Assembly: GCF_006475605.1 (NCBI RefSeq)
Contig: NZ_SSBC01000020.1
Location: forward strand, 124,001-188,000
DNA length: 64,000 nucleotides
From: Asticcacaulis tiandongensis
GTDB taxonomy: Bacteria > Pseudomonadota > Alphaproteobacteria > Caulobacterales > Caulobacteraceae
Direction of reading: 5' to 3'
Shown here: positions 17,177-26,490 of the stretch, in pieces
Layout of the letters: every line of letters starts with the position of its first letter
Numbering within the stretch: the stretch's first letter is position 1
Notes under the pieces: generated by a model
The model's database searches: none
What the model saw: the letters and a program-made list of their open reading frames with translations, nothing else
Told to the model about the DNA's origin: nothing
Position numbers and translations under genes: made by a program

Positions 17177-18397
17177 ATGTACGAAGACACATCTATGAGC
17201 CTGACCTATAAGGATATCACCGCCGCTGCCGAGCGCCTCAAGGGGCACGTGCTGAATACGCCGTTTTACCACTCGCAGCGCCTGAGCGCCGCGACGCGTA
17301 CACAGGTGTGGATCAAGGCGGAAAACCAGCAATATACCTCGGCGTTTAAAGAGCGCGGCGCACTCAACAAGCTCCTGAGCCTGAGTGATGACGAACGCGC
17401 GCGCGGGGTTTATGCGGCGTCTGCGGGCAATCACGCGCAGGGCCTTGCCTATCACGGGCAGCGTCTGGGGATTCCGGTCACCATCGTCATGCCGCGCGGT
17501 ACGCCCTTTGTGAAGGTGCAGAAAACGCAGTCCTACGGGGCGAAAATTGTCATCGAAGGCGCAAGCTTTGACGAGACCTCAGCCTATGCACAAAAGCTGT
17601 GCCGTGATGCGGGTGCCGTCTATGTCGATCCGTTCAATGATGAAATCGTCATGGCCGGTCAGGGTACGGTGGCCATTGAAATGCTTAAGGCCGTGCCGGA
17701 GATCGACACCCTGATCATCCCGATCGGTGGTGGCGGTCTGATTGCCGGTATGGCTGTGGCCGCCAAGGCTATCAAGCCGTCTATCCGGATCGTTGGCGTG
17801 GAAACGGTGATGTATCCTTCTTTCCATACACGCCGTAACGGTCTGGCCTCGCCGGTCGGTGGTTCAACCATCGCCGAAGGCATTGCCGTCAAGGATATCG
17901 GCGAGCGCAGCTTTGCCATTGCCGATCCGCTGGTGGATGAGGTGCTGGTAATCGAAGAAGCCGATTTCGAGCGCGCCATCGCCATGTACGTCAATGTTGA
18001 AAAGACGGTCACCGAAGGGGCGGGGGCTGCGGGCATTGCGGCGGTTCTGCGTCATCCTGAGAAGTTCGAAGGCCAGAAGGTCGGTCTGATCATGACCGGC
18101 GGCAATATCGATATGCGTTTGCTGGCGTCTATCCTGCAACGCGAACTGGTGCGTGAAAAGCGTCTGGTGACCTATCGCATTCTGGGCGATGATCGTCCGG
18201 GCATGCTCAGCCAGATGGCCGATGTCATCTCGAGCAAGGGTGGAAACATCGTCGATGTGGCGCATAATCGCCTTGTGCTTGATGTCCCCGCCAAGGGGGC
18301 CGAGTTCGACATCATGGTCGAAACGCAGGATGCCCGCCACGCCCATGAAATCTCTGAAGCCTTGAGGAATACCGGATATGCCCTTCGCATGGACTAA
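17177..18397 (+). CDS. ilvA: Threonine ammonia-lyase with ACT domain
   Basis: 406 residues. A pyridoxal-phosphate enzyme converting threonine to 2-oxobutanoate and ammonia, feeding isoleucine synthesis. K58 in SAFKERGA is the Schiff-base lysine, and the GGGGL loop near 184-188 holds the cofactor phosphate. The C-terminal part (about 330-406, YRILGDDRPGMLSQMADVI) is a single ACT domain, as in the shorter threonine dehydratases. The start at 17177 follows GGAAG at nine bases; an internal ATG at 17195 is the alternative. Its end overlaps the FKBP gene by 20 bases. Confidence 0.92.
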   Translation: MYEDTSMSLTYKDITAAAERLKGHVLNTPFYHSQRLSAATRTQVWIKAENQQYTSAFKERGALNKLLSLSDDERARGVYAASAGNHAQGLAYHGQRLGIPVTIVMPRGTPFVKVQKTQSYGAKIVIEGASFDETSAYAQKLCRDAGAVYVDPFNDEIVMAGQGTVAIEMLKAVPEIDTLIIPIGGGGLIAGMAVAAKAIKPSIRIVGVETVMYPSFHTRRNGLASPVGGSTIAEGIAVKDIGERSFAIADPLVDEVLVIEEADFERAIAMYVNVEKTVTEGAGAAGIAAVLRHPEKFEGQKVGLIMTGGNIDMRLLASILQRELVREKRLVTYRILGDDRPGMLSQMADVISSKGGNIVDVAHNRLVLDVPAKGAEFDIMVETQDARHAHEISEALRNTGYALRMD

Positions 18398-18875
18398 ACC
18401 TGCCCTTGTGGCAACGGCGCTGATGTTTGGTCTGAGCGGGGCGGCCTGCGGGCAAAAGCCTGATCCGGCAGCGGTGGCCGCAAACCTTGAGGCGGGTCAG
18501 GCTTACCTGACCAAGGTTTCCAAGGAAGACGGCGTGCAGCCGCTTGAGCGCGGCATGTACTATAAGGTGCTGACCCCTGCCGCCGATGCCAATGCCCCTA
18601 AGCCCACGGTGCGCGACACCGTTAAGGTGCATTATGAAGGCAAGCTGATTGACGGCACGGTGTTCGATTCCAGCTTTGAACGCGGCTCGCCTGCCGTGTT
18701 CCCCCTTGAGGGGCTGGTTGAGGCCTGGCGCGTGGCGATCCCGCAAATGAAAAAGGGTGAAACCTGGGAACTTTATGTGCCGTCTGAACTTGGGTACGGC
18801 GACAAGGCCGCAGGGCCCATTCCGGCCAACAGTGTGCTGGTGTTCAAGATTGAGCTGATTGATATTCAGCCATAA
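18378..18875 (+). CDS. FKBP-type peptidyl-prolyl cis-trans isomerase, exported
   Basis: 165 residues. An N-terminal hydrophobic signal ending LSGAACGQK could be cleaved or lipidated at Cys24, though the lipobox is imperfect. The FKBP domain (about 60-165) is recognisable by VKVHYEGKLIDGTVFDSSFERGSPAVFPL and ELGYGDKAAGPIPANSVLVFKIEL. It helps protein folding in the periplasm. It starts inside the ilvA 3' end and is closed by a strong terminator. Confidence 0.9.
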   Translation: MPFAWTKPALVATALMFGLSGAACGQKPDPAAVAANLEAGQAYLTKVSKEDGVQPLERGMYYKVLTPAADANAPKPTVRDTVKVHYEGKLIDGTVFDSSFERGSPAVFPLEGLVEAWRVAIPQMKKGETWELYVPSELGYGDKAAGPIPANSVLVFKIELIDIQP

Positions 18876-18880
18876 GTAAA

Positions 18881-18911
18881 AAGCCCCTTCTGAAAAGAAG
18901 GGGCTTTTTTT
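18881..18911. terminator. Bidirectional terminator between FKBP and rlmN genes
   Basis: AAGCCCCTTCT (18881-18891) and AGAAGGGGCTT (18896-18906) form an 11-base-pair stem with a GAAA loop, with a T run to the right and an A run to the left. It serves both convergent genes. Confidence 0.9.
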
Positions 18912-18915
18912 ATTC

Positions 18916-20097
18916 TTATAATCCTGAGGCCAGATTTCCGTAGGGCAGGGGCGCGACGCGATCCTGCTTGCGCAGTTCACTGGCGCGGGTCTTCTCACTC
19001 TCGGATTTTAACTGGCCGCAAGCCGCCAGAATATCACGTCCGCGTGGTGTGCGGATCGGTGAGGCGTAACCGGCCTTGTTGAGAATAGCCGCGAAACGCT
19101 CAATGGTTTTCCAGTCCGAGCACTGATAGTTGGTGCCGGGCCAGGGATTGAACGGTATGAGGTTGATCTTGGCTGGAATTCCTTTGAGTAGCCCCAGAAG
19201 CGCACGGGCTTCGGCGGGTGAGTCATTCACATCCTTCAGCATGACATATTCGAAGGTCACGCGACGGGCATTGGAAATGCCGGGGTAGTTACGAATACCT
19301 GCCATCAGTTCCTTAAGCGGGTATTTCTTGTTGAGCGGCACCAGCATGTCACGCAGATCGTCATTGGTGGCATGTAGCGAAATGGCCAGCATGGCCGCCG
19401 TGCGGTTGCCGAGCGCTTCCAGCTCAGGCACGACGCCGGAGGTAGATACCGTGATCCGGCGGCGCGAAATAGCGATGCCTTCGTTGTCGGAAATGATATC
19501 GATGGCGTCGGACACGCTGTCGAGATTATAAAGCGGCTCGCCCATACCCATGAAGACGATGTTCGACAGCTTACGGTCTTCCTTGGGTGAAGGCCACTCC
19601 TCAAGGTCATCACGGGCAATCTGTACCTGAGCGACGATTTCAGCCGCCGTCAGATTGCGCACCAGCTTTTGCGTGCCGGTGTGACAGAAAGAACAGTTGA
19701 GCGTGCACCCGACCTGTGAGGAGACACAAAGCGCGCCTGAGCGGCCGACGTCGGGAATATAGACGGTTTCGACCTCGATGCCCGGTGCCATGCGGATCAG
19801 CCACTTGCGCGTGCCGTCCTGAGAAATCTGGCGCTCAACGACTTCGGGGCGGGCCAGCGTGAATTTCTCAGCCAGCGGGCCGCGCTGATCCTTGGCGATA
19901 TCCGTCATCTTGTCGAAGTCGGTAAAGCCGTAATGATGCACCCAGCGCCAGATCTGCGTGGCACGCATCTTCGCTTTGCGCGCTTCAACCACGCCTGAGG
20001 CGATCAGGGCCTCAACCAGCCCCTGACGCGTCAATCCGGTAATATTGACCAGTGACGGGGTATCAGGTTTGGCAGACAGATCGAGTGTATAGGCCAA
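18916..20097 (-). CDS. rlmN: Dual-specificity 23S rRNA/tRNA adenine-C2 methyltransferase RlmN
   Basis: 393 residues. A radical-SAM enzyme that methylates A2503 of 23S rRNA and A37 of some tRNAs. The iron-sulfur cluster cysteines are C131, C135 and C138 in CTLNCSFC, and a conserved C-terminal cysteine (about 360, in DILAACGQL) is the methyl-carrying residue. GEPLYN and SLHATND blocks are typical. It ends against the shared terminator. Confidence 0.95.
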   Translation of the reverse strand: MAYTLDLSAKPDTPSLVNITGLTRQGLVEALIASGVVEARKAKMRATQIWRWVHHYGFTDFDKMTDIAKDQRGPLAEKFTLARPEVVERQISQDGTRKWLIRMAPGIEVETVYIPDVGRSGALCVSSQVGCTLNCSFCHTGTQKLVRNLTAAEIVAQVQIARDDLEEWPSPKEDRKLSNIVFMGMGEPLYNLDSVSDAIDIISDNEGIAISRRRITVSTSGVVPELEALGNRTAAMLAISLHATNDDLRDMLVPLNKKYPLKELMAGIRNYPGISNARRVTFEYVMLKDVNDSPAEARALLGLLKGIPAKINLIPFNPWPGTNYQCSDWKTIERFAAILNKAGYASPIRTPRGRDILAACGQLKSESEKTRASELRKQDRVAPLPYGNLASGL

Positions 20098-20170
20098 GGT
20101 TCAGGCTTTCATTAAGAGATAAGCTGCGAGCCTATACAGGAAAAAGCCTTTGACGCCAAGCGTGGCCTTT

Positions 20171-20590
20171 TCAGATCGCTAAAGCGAGCCAGACGACACG
20201 GCCCATCAGTATCATTACACTCACAAAATTGATAAGGAACACCATGCCACGCAGGGGGATATTACTGGTCAGGGTCTGAACGGCGCTGTGAATGAGGCGT
20301 CCGGCGAGGAACAGCCATGCCGCAAAAACATCTATGGCTGTGACGGCTTGCGAAAAATAGATGAACGTCGCCGCAAACAGGGCGAAAACCGGCAGTTCGA
20401 ACTGGTTCGACAGGTTGCGGGCCACGCGCTTTGAGCGCGACGGGTCGGCACCGGCATTAACGAAATCGCCAATCCTGACCTCACCCTTGGCCACAGCGCT
20501 TTGTCGCAGGACCGTTAGCCAGACATAAAGAAGCGCGACCAGAGCAAAGTGGCCAAGAAACGGCAGGATAAACCACTGGGTGAGCGTCAT
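20171..20590 (-). CDS. MAPEG family membrane protein
   Basis: 139 residues with four membrane helices. The motif FVNAGADPSRSKRVARNLSNQFELPVFAL is the MAPEG (membrane-associated eicosanoid/glutathione metabolism) signature region. The start at 20590 has GAGG six bases upstream; a longer frame from 20620 would run into the upstream terminator. Bacterial members are mostly uncharacterised. Confidence 0.85.
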   Translation of the reverse strand: MTLTQWFILPFLGHFALVALLYVWLTVLRQSAVAKGEVRIGDFVNAGADPSRSKRVARNLSNQFELPVFALFAATFIYFSQAVTAIDVFAAWLFLAGRLIHSAVQTLTSNIPLRGMVFLINFVSVMILMGRVVWLALAI

Positions 20591-20605
20591 ATAGCCTCGG
20601 GTATG

Positions 20606-20631
20606 AAAAAGCCCCTCCACGAGGAAGGGGC
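20606..20631 (-). terminator. Rho-independent terminator after the DUF937 gene
   Basis: GCCCCT (20611-20616) and AGGGGC (20626-20631) form a stem; on the minus strand it is followed by TTTTT (20610-20606). It lies 9 bases after the DUF937 stop. Confidence 0.8.
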
Positions 20632-20639
20632 CTTAAGGC

Positions 20640-21038
20640 TTAGCGCTTGAACAGGCCACCGAGCAGGTTGCCAACGGCACCGGCATCAATGCCCTTGCCG
20701 CCCAGAAGGCCACCAAGGGCATCGGCAATGCCACCCTCAGGGAGTTGGCCGTTCGGCGTCAACTGATCAATCACGCCGGGCAGCAGGCTGGCGATCTGCG
20801 ACGGATCAATGCCGAAACGCGACGCCAGCTGGGTTAGTTGTTCATTGCCGAGAATATTCTGAAGCTGTTCGGCGGATACAGGGAGGTTTTCCCCATTCCC
20901 GATCCAGGATTGCACGACCTCACCCAGACCGCCCTGAGACAGCTTTGCGACGATGTCCTGTACGCCGCCATTGCCGAGAAGGTCGCCAATCGCGCCAAGG
21001 TCGAAGCCGCCTTTGCCGCCGAGAAAATTGTTCAGCAT
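20640..21038 (-). CDS. DUF937/YidB-like protein
   Basis: 132 residues, glycine- and leucine-rich, with repeated GGLG/LLGG segments. FGIDPSQIASLLPGVIDQLTPNGQLPEGG (about 75-103) is the YidB-type core. No signal peptide is visible. The function of the family is unknown. Monocistronic, with a clear terminator. Confidence 0.8.
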   Translation of the reverse strand: MLNNFLGGKGGFDLGAIGDLLGNGGVQDIVAKLSQGGLGEVVQSWIGNGENLPVSAEQLQNILGNEQLTQLASRFGIDPSQIASLLPGVIDQLTPNGQLPEGGIADALGGLLGGKGIDAGAVGNLLGGLFKR

Positions 21039-21131
21039 GATATAGTCCTGTTCATCAAAAAAGCTGGCGCGATCATGGGCTTTGTCTACGATTCACGCCA
21101 GTGATTTTTTAAGTACAGATATGTGTCAGCT

Positions 21132-21992
21132 TTATGCCTTAAGGGCCTGAGCCAGACTGTCTCTGGCACTAACCGGATTGTGACCGGTCAGGGTTTTAAC
21201 GGCGTCTGTGACCGCACTGAGTTCATTCTGACGGACGGCCTTTTCAAATGACACCAGCATGTCGGCGACAAAACCGGGCAGACCGGCCTGCGTCAGGCCT
21301 CCGTGTAATTGTTCGTCGCTGATTTCGATGAGGTCAATGGGCTTGCCCGTGACCTCGGTGGCGATACGGGCGATGTCGGCATAGCTGAGCGCTTCGGGGC
21401 CGGTCAGTTCATAAATGGCCCTGGGCGCGGGCGGGTTAAGCAGAACCGCAGCGGCGGTTGCGGCGCAGTCTTCGCGGGTGACATAGGCGACCTTGCCGCC
21501 AGCTGTGGCGGTGAACCACTGGCCGCTGGAAAGGGCTTGAGCGAGGCCGTCAAGCAGGTTTTGCGTGTACCAGTTGTTACGCAGGATCGTATAGTCCAGA
21601 CCGCTGCCGATGATCGCCTGCTCGGTGCCGTAATGATCAGGGGCCAGCGTCAGGGCGCTTTCAGGCACCGGATTGGGCAGGGAGGTATAGATGATGTGCT
21701 TTACACCGGCGGCCTTGGCGGCGGTAATCGCGGCGGTGTGCTGACGCAGGCGTTTGCCTTTTTCATCAATGCTGTCTGTGGAAATGAGCAGCAGACGGTC
21801 AACGCCTTCAAAGGCGGCTTTAAGGGTGTCCGGCTTGTCGAAATCGGCGGCGCGCGCCTCAAAACCGCTGTCGGACAGTTTTGAAGGATCGCGTGTGGCG
21901 GCGATGACCTTGTGGCCGTTAGTCGCTTTCAGATGGCTGAGGACAAGCTGGCCCAACTGGCCCGAAGCGCCGGTTACGAGTAATGTGGACAT
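21132..21992 (-). CDS. NmrA-like NAD(P)-binding oxidoreductase (QorB/AzoB type)
   Basis: 286 residues. An atypical short-chain dehydrogenase with the nucleotide motif LVTGASGQLGQLVL at the N-terminus, ARAADFDKPDTL and the NmrA-type ALTLAPDHYGTEQAIIGSGLDYTILRNNWY block. Relatives reduce quinones or act as redox sensors. The start at 21992 has AAGGAA nearby; the longer frame from 22025 is not supported. It is divergent from an HxlR regulator, a common pairing in which the regulator controls the oxidoreductase. Confidence 0.87.
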   Translation of the reverse strand: MSTLLVTGASGQLGQLVLSHLKATNGHKVIAATRDPSKLSDSGFEARAADFDKPDTLKAAFEGVDRLLLISTDSIDEKGKRLRQHTAAITAAKAAGVKHIIYTSLPNPVPESALTLAPDHYGTEQAIIGSGLDYTILRNNWYTQNLLDGLAQALSSGQWFTATAGGKVAYVTREDCAATAAAVLLNPPAPRAIYELTGPEALSYADIARIATEVTGKPIDLIEISDEQLHGGLTQAGLPGFVADMLVSFEKAVRQNELSAVTDAVKTLTGHNPVSARDSLAQALKA

Positions 21993-22019
21993 ATCTGAGT
22001 TCCTTAAGTATATTAATAG

Positions 22020-22032
22020 TCTCAAATTGAGA
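22020..22032. promoter_or_regulatory. Candidate HxlR operator
   Basis: TCTCAAATTGAGA, a palindrome with one central mismatch, lies between the divergent oxidoreductase and HxlR genes beside a TATAAT (22038-22043). Assigned by position only. Confidence 0.35.
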
Positions 22033-22108
22033 TCAGGTATAATTTAGGAAGTTTTGGAAAGCTGTAAAGACGGCAGCTTTTTGTACCATAGGGAGCCGGA
22101 GGTAACCA

Positions 22109-22522
22109 TTGGCCGATACGTTAAACAAGCTACCTGACGCGGCACAGATCGCCGAGAGCGTGATGAACGCTGGCTTTGACATGCGCAATTGTCCGGTGCG
22201 CGATGTGCTCGATCAGATTAGTGGCAAGTGGGCGAGCCTGATCCTTCTGGCCTTAAGCACTGAACCACACCGCTTCGGGGCGCTGAAACGCGCGGTGCCG
22301 GATATTTCGCAGCGGATGCTGACCCAGACCCTTAAGGATTTACAGCGGGACGGGTTCATTAGCCGTCATGTCTTTGCCACCGTGCCGCCGAGTGTGGAAT
22401 ATCGCCTGACGGATATGGGGCGGTCATTGATGGTGCCGTTGTCGGCGCTGATTGGCTGGGCGGTGGATAATCACGCGCAGGTGGTTGTGGCGCGTGAGCG
22501 GTTTGATGAGGTGGCGCAGTAG
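22109..22522 (+). CDS. HxlR-family transcriptional regulator
   Basis: 137 residues. CPVRDVLDQISGKWASLILLALSTEPHRFGALKRAVPDISQRMLTQTLKDLQRDGFI is the HxlR winged-helix core, with the conserved cysteine (C29) that serves redox sensing in some relatives. It begins with TTG at 22109, preceded by a strong GGAGG (22098-22102). Divergent from the NmrA-like gene, which it probably controls. Confidence 0.9.
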   Translation: MADTLNKLPDAAQIAESVMNAGFDMRNCPVRDVLDQISGKWASLILLALSTEPHRFGALKRAVPDISQRMLTQTLKDLQRDGFISRHVFATVPPSVEYRLTDMGRSLMVPLSALIGWAVDNHAQVVVARERFDEVAQ

Positions 22523-22532
22523 GGCCGGTTTG

Positions 22533-22570
22533 CCCCTCACCCCGACCCTCTCCCCAAAGGGGAGAGGAGG
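22533..22570. repeat. REP-like GC-rich palindrome
   Basis: CCTCTCCCC (22547-22555) pairs with GGGGAGAGG (22559-22567) around AAA, preceded by a CCCCTCACCCCGACC tract. This wording recurs in intergenic regions of many proteobacterial genomes. Here it separates the HxlR gene from the convergent aldolase operon and may also end transcription. Confidence 0.6.
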
Positions 22571-22580
22571 GCAGACGCGA

Positions 22581-23219
22581 TTATGCCTTCAAAGCGTTCC
22601 AGCCATCGACAAAGGCCTTAGCTTTTTTGAAGACGATTTCCGGTGTGTCGCCGGGCTTATATACTGCTGAACCAATGCCGAAACCGGCGGCACCGACCTC
22701 AAGATAGGTGTTCATATTATCAGGCTCTACGCCGCCGACCGGAAATACCGGCAGGTCCTTGGGCAAAACGGCCTTAAGCGCCTTCAGACCCTTGGGGCCA
22801 GCCAGTTCGGCGGGAAACAGCTTAAGGGCATCGGCACCGGCATCAACCGCCGCAAATGCTTCGGTCGCGGTAAAGAAGGCCGGAAACGAGATAAGGCCGA
22901 GCGCCTTGGATTCGCGGATCACCTCAACATTGGTATTGGGCGAAATGACGATCTGACCGCCAACATCGGCCAGTTTGCGCACGCTTTCGACGTTAAGCAC
23001 CGTACCGGCCCCGACAATGGCGCGGCTGCCCAGAGACTTGGCCAGCTTTTCGATGCTGACAAAGGGCTCAGGCGAATTGAGCGGCACTTCGACGATTTTA
23101 AAACCCGCTTCCATCAGAGCTTCGCCGACCTCGACCGACTCTTCGGGCTTGAGGCCGCGCAGGATCGCCACGAGCGGCAGGGTTTGCAGGATGTCCTGCC
23201 ATTGGGCCAGAAGGGTCAT
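22581..23219 (-). CDS. dgoA: 2-dehydro-3-deoxy-6-phosphogalactonate aldolase
   Basis: 212 residues, a class I aldolase of the KDPG/KDPGal family splitting the phosphorylated sugar acid into pyruvate and glyceraldehyde 3-phosphate. LPLVAILRGLKPEE near the start holds the conserved Arg/Glu region; DALKLFPAEL contains the Schiff-base lysine. ATG at 23219 overlaps the kinase stop (ATGA), so the two are coupled. With the kinase and lactonase upstream it forms a lactone-to-triose pathway operon. The galactonate rather than gluconate isomer is chosen from the DgoK partner. Confidence 0.88.
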   Translation of the reverse strand: MTLLAQWQDILQTLPLVAILRGLKPEESVEVGEALMEAGFKIVEVPLNSPEPFVSIEKLAKSLGSRAIVGAGTVLNVESVRKLADVGGQIVISPNTNVEVIRESKALGLISFPAFFTATEAFAAVDAGADALKLFPAELAGPKGLKALKAVLPKDLPVFPVGGVEPDNMNTYLEVGAAGFGIGSAVYKPGDTPEIVFKKAKAFVDGWNALKA

Positions 23220-24127
23220 GAATTGCTCCGCAGTTTGTGAATGGCCCACAGACCGGCTTCTGAGACATTGGTGCCGTCATAACGGGTCACGTCCTTGAAA
23301 CCAGCAAAGGCCAGCGCTTTTTCGTAAAGATCAACCAGTTGTCCGTCCCCCACCAGACGCACGGGGCTGTGGCCGTGGCGTTCCAGTTCGGCAATGACTT
23401 CCGAACCGATCAGAATGCCCGACAGATAGGACGACAGGCTTTCGGACTTGATATTATTGAACAGGGCTTCGGTGCGCACGCTGAATAAAAGCGACAAAAG
23501 CGCACGGTTATACATGCCGCGCTCAACCCCCAGCAGGAAGGCTTCGTCGTCGTGGCGGTCATTGTTCATCAAGGCCCCAAGGATCGAGTGGGTCTTCAGA
23601 ACCTGAAACGCTTCGCCGGTCATGTGGGTAGAGAAGCTTTGAACCTTCTCGTCACGGATCAGTGCCCATTTGCAATGGGTGCCGGGCAGGACGAAGAAGC
23701 CGTCGGCCTTTTCCTGCTCCAGAAGGCCGAATATCTGGGTTTCTTCGCCACGCATGACGTTCAGAAGGCCGGTGCCCGGGCTTTCGGCAAACAGGCCCGG
23801 AACGATCGAGACGTCGTATTTGTCGGACGGGGCCTTCACCAGACCATCAACAAGGGTCTGAAGCGAGGCAGGGCAGGCGGCATAGGGGGCTTCGATCCAG
23901 CCCTGACGCGAACCTACCATGCCGGACAGCAGGAACGGCAGGTTTTCGTGACCGGCGAAGTCGTCCTTAAGCACGCTCTGGAGCGCCTGTTCAAACGACA
24001 GAACCCCAAGGTTTTTCAGGCCGATATTGGCGGCGTGGCGGGCAATGACCTTACCGTCCTGATCATAGAGGAACAGACGGAAGTTGGTCGTGCCCCAGTC
24101 GGCAGCGATCAGTGATGGCGTGGACAT
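23216..24127 (-). CDS. dgoK: 2-dehydro-3-deoxygalactonokinase
   Basis: 303 residues. DgoK family: IAADWGTTNFRLFLYD (residues 7-22) is the ATP-binding start shared by this family, LPGTHCKWALI (about 147-157) is a family block, and a C-terminal LVGDGQLVDLY region completes the fold. It phosphorylates 2-keto-3-deoxygalactonate. Middle gene of the lactonase-dgoK-dgoA operon, overlapping dgoA by four bases. Confidence 0.93.
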   Translation of the reverse strand: MSTPSLIAADWGTTNFRLFLYDQDGKVIARHAANIGLKNLGVLSFEQALQSVLKDDFAGHENLPFLLSGMVGSRQGWIEAPYAACPASLQTLVDGLVKAPSDKYDVSIVPGLFAESPGTGLLNVMRGEETQIFGLLEQEKADGFFVLPGTHCKWALIRDEKVQSFSTHMTGEAFQVLKTHSILGALMNNDRHDDEAFLLGVERGMYNRALLSLLFSVRTEALFNNIKSESLSSYLSGILIGSEVIAELERHGHSPVRLVGDGQLVDLYEKALAFAGFKDVTRYDGTNVSEAGLWAIHKLRSNS

Positions 24128-24160
24128 ATTTGTGGTTCTTTCTTTCCGAAGACCTAAGTC

Positions 24161-25024
24161 TTAGCCTTTGAATTTCTGTGGCTCAAGACCGGTATGGCCG
24201 CGCAGCAGATCACTTGGGATTTCAAACAATGTGCCGGCTTCACGAACCTCATCCAGTCCTTCGGCAGCCGAGGTGACAAAGACGCGATCAAGGTTCTCGC
24301 CGGCAAAGGTCAGGCTGGTGATCTGGCTGGCGGGCAGGTCAATATGGAAATCAATGGACGCATCGGGGTTGAAGCGTGTCACACGACCTGGCCCCCAATG
24401 AGCGACCCAGATGCCGCCTTGTGCATCCGTGGTCATACCATCCGGCCCGCCCCAGTCGTCTTCAAATTTCAGCCACAAACGTTTGTTTGCCAGTTCGCCA
24501 TTGACGACATCAAAGACGTAGATTTCCGACTTGCCGGTATCGGTGTGGTAGATCGTCTTGTGATCCGCACTAAAGGTTGGGCCATTGGCGATCTTATAGG
24601 GGCCATCAACCTCACTGAAGCTCAGGTCGGTCTCAAGGCGGTAAAAAGCACCGGACACCTTTTCGATTGGCTTGTGCATCGAACCGGCCCAGATACGACC
24701 GCGATCGTCGGCCTTGGCGTCATTCAGGCGGTTTTCCGGCTCATGCGGATAAGGGGTGCCGATATGTTTTATCGAAAACGGCTCAAGCGTGACCTCGGCA
24801 AAACCGCTCATCAGGCCGGCAATGAAGCCGCCTTTTTCGCGCTCGATCACCCAGCCAATGGGTTCGGGGAAATCCCATGTACGGTTTGACCCGTCTTTCA
24901 GGGAATGGGCATGGAGACGATGCGAAAGGATATCCACCCAATAGATGCTGTTGTCACGACGTGACCATAGCGGCCCTTCGCCGAGAATGGCCCCTGCGGG
25001 CGTGCAGCGGATGATATCGCTCAT
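24161..25024 (-). CDS. SMP-30/gluconolactonase family sugar lactonase
   Basis: 287 residues, a six-bladed propeller lactonase. LGEGPLWSRRDNSIYWVDI near the start supplies the metal-binding glutamate, and NRLNDAKADDRGRIWAGSM and WGGPDGMTTDAQGGIWVAHW give the asparagine/aspartate ligands. It opens aldonolactones (galactono-, arabinono- or xylonolactone) to the acids. First gene of the operon with dgoK and dgoA; the next step, a dehydratase, is encoded separately at 32727-34538. Confidence 0.88.
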   Translation of the reverse strand: MSDIIRCTPAGAILGEGPLWSRRDNSIYWVDILSHRLHAHSLKDGSNRTWDFPEPIGWVIEREKGGFIAGLMSGFAEVTLEPFSIKHIGTPYPHEPENRLNDAKADDRGRIWAGSMHKPIEKVSGAFYRLETDLSFSEVDGPYKIANGPTFSADHKTIYHTDTGKSEIYVFDVVNGELANKRLWLKFEDDWGGPDGMTTDAQGGIWVAHWGPGRVTRFNPDASIDFHIDLPASQITSLTFAGENLDRVFVTSAAEGLDEVREAGTLFEIPSDLLRGHTGLEPQKFKG

Positions 25025-25263
25025 GTCGTCTCCCCTTGGTTTTTGTTGGTAAAATCTATAGCCGGATTACAGCCGCAACGCCGCTGTGGCAAGCTTTTGT
25101 CCGATAATTTGGGCCGGTTGAGCCAAAATTCTTCAAGAGCAAAAACGGGCTTTACAGGGGCTTCGTTGCCCCATCTCCCGAATATGTTACCCGTGTCGTA
25201 TCTTGACGTTTGCGTAAGCATGGCGCAGGGTGTCGGGCATAATCTCGCTTATGGAGAACGCAA

Positions 25264-26481
25264 GTGCCTGATCTCGTTCACGGAGCCTATATATATGACG
25301 CGGTGCGCACGCCGCGCGGTAAGGGGAAAAAGGACGGCAGCCTGCATGATATTACGGCGCTGAACCTGTCGGCACAGGTGTTGGCGGCGCTGCGTGACCG
25401 TACCGGTATTGATACAGCGCGCATCGATGATGTGATCTGGGGGTGCGTGACACCGGTCGGTGAGCAGGGCGGTGATATTGCCCGTGCGGCGGTTCTGGCG
25501 GCGGGTTATGCGCAAACCACCGGCGGGGTTCAGATCAATCGCTTTTGTGCCTCAGGTCTTGAGGCGGTCAATATGGCGGCGGCGAAGGTCATTTCCGGTG
25601 AGGCGGATTTCGCCATAGGTGGCGGCGTGGAATCCATGAGCCGCATCCCCATGGGGTCGGATGGCGGCGCATGGGCCATTGATATCAATGCGGCCTTCCC
25701 GACCTATTTCGTGCCTCAGGGCGTTTCGGCGGATACGATTGCCACCAAGTGGGGCTTTTCGCGTCAGGATGTCGACGCCTATGCCGTCGAAAGCCACAAA
25801 CGTTCGGCCCAAAGCTGGGCCGAGGGGCGGTTCAAGGGCTCGGTCGTACCCGTTAAGGATCAGATGGGGGTGACGCGCCTTGATCGCGATGAAACCATCC
25901 GTCCCAACACATCGCTTGAGACTCTGGCCGGGCTTAATCCGTCCTTTGCCATGATCGGTGAGATGGGGTTCGATGCGGTGATCAACCAGCGCTATCCCGA
26001 ACTTGAGCGCATCAATCACGTGCATACGCCCGGTAATTCTTCGGCGATTGTCGATGGCTCGGCAGGGGTGCTCATCGGGTCGGCGGAGGCCGGTAAGCAG
26101 GCAGGACTTAAGCCACGTGCGCGCATCAAGGGCATGGCGTCGATTGGCTCGGAGCCATCGATCATGCTGACCGGACCGTCCTATGTCACCGAAAAGCTTC
26201 TGAAAAAACTTGGGATGGGTGTCGGCGATATCGACCTCTATGAACTGAACGAAGCCTTTGCTTCGGTGGTGCTGAGGTACATGCAGGTGCTGGATATTCC
26301 GCACGATAAGATCAATGTCTGCGGGGGGGCGATTGCCATGGGCCACCCACTGGGGGCCACAGGGGCGATGATTTTGGGCACGGTGCTTGATGAGCTTGAG
26401 CGGACGGGCAAGCAGACGGCGCTGGTGACGCTCTGTGTCGGCGGTGGCATGGCCACAGCCACAGTTATTGAACGGATATAA
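25264..26481 (+). CDS. fadA: Acetyl-CoA C-acyltransferase (thiolase)
   Basis: 405 residues. Catalyses the thiolytic last step of fatty-acid beta-oxidation. The acyl-carrying cysteine is C95 in [25 protein letters not shown] and CVGGGMATA near the C-terminus hold the catalytic histidine and second cysteine. GTG start with GGAG upstream at about 25253. It is followed 9 bases later by the multifunctional FadJ-type subunit, giving a two-gene operon. Confidence 0.93.
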   Translation: MPDLVHGAYIYDAVRTPRGKGKKDGSLHDITALNLSAQVLAALRDRTGIDTARIDDVIWGCVTPVGEQGGDIARAAVLAAGYAQTTGGVQINRFCASGLEAVNMAAAKVISGEADFAIGGGVESMSRIPMGSDGGAWAIDINAAFPTYFVPQGVSADTIATKWGFSRQDVDAYAVESHKRSAQSWAEGRFKGSVVPVKDQMGVTRLDRDETIRPNTSLETLAGLNPSFAMIGEMGFDAVINQRYPELERINHVHTPGNSSAIVDGSAGVLIGSAEAGKQAGLKPRARIKGMASIGSEPSIMLTGPSYVTEKLLKKLGMGVGDIDLYELNEAFASVVLRYMQVLDIPHDKINVCGGAIAMGHPLGATGAMILGTVLDELERTGKQTALVTLCVGGGMATATVIERI

Positions 26482-26490
26482 GGGAGTCGG

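Noticed and set aside
22058-22082. AAAGCTG/CAGCTTT hairpin with short T run before the HxlR gene
   Set aside because: Seven base pairs with a nine-base loop; could be a leader terminator but is near what chance gives.
25552-26346. 264-codon minus-strand frame over the thiolase gene
   Set aside because: Antisense shadow of fadA; no domain or ribosome site.
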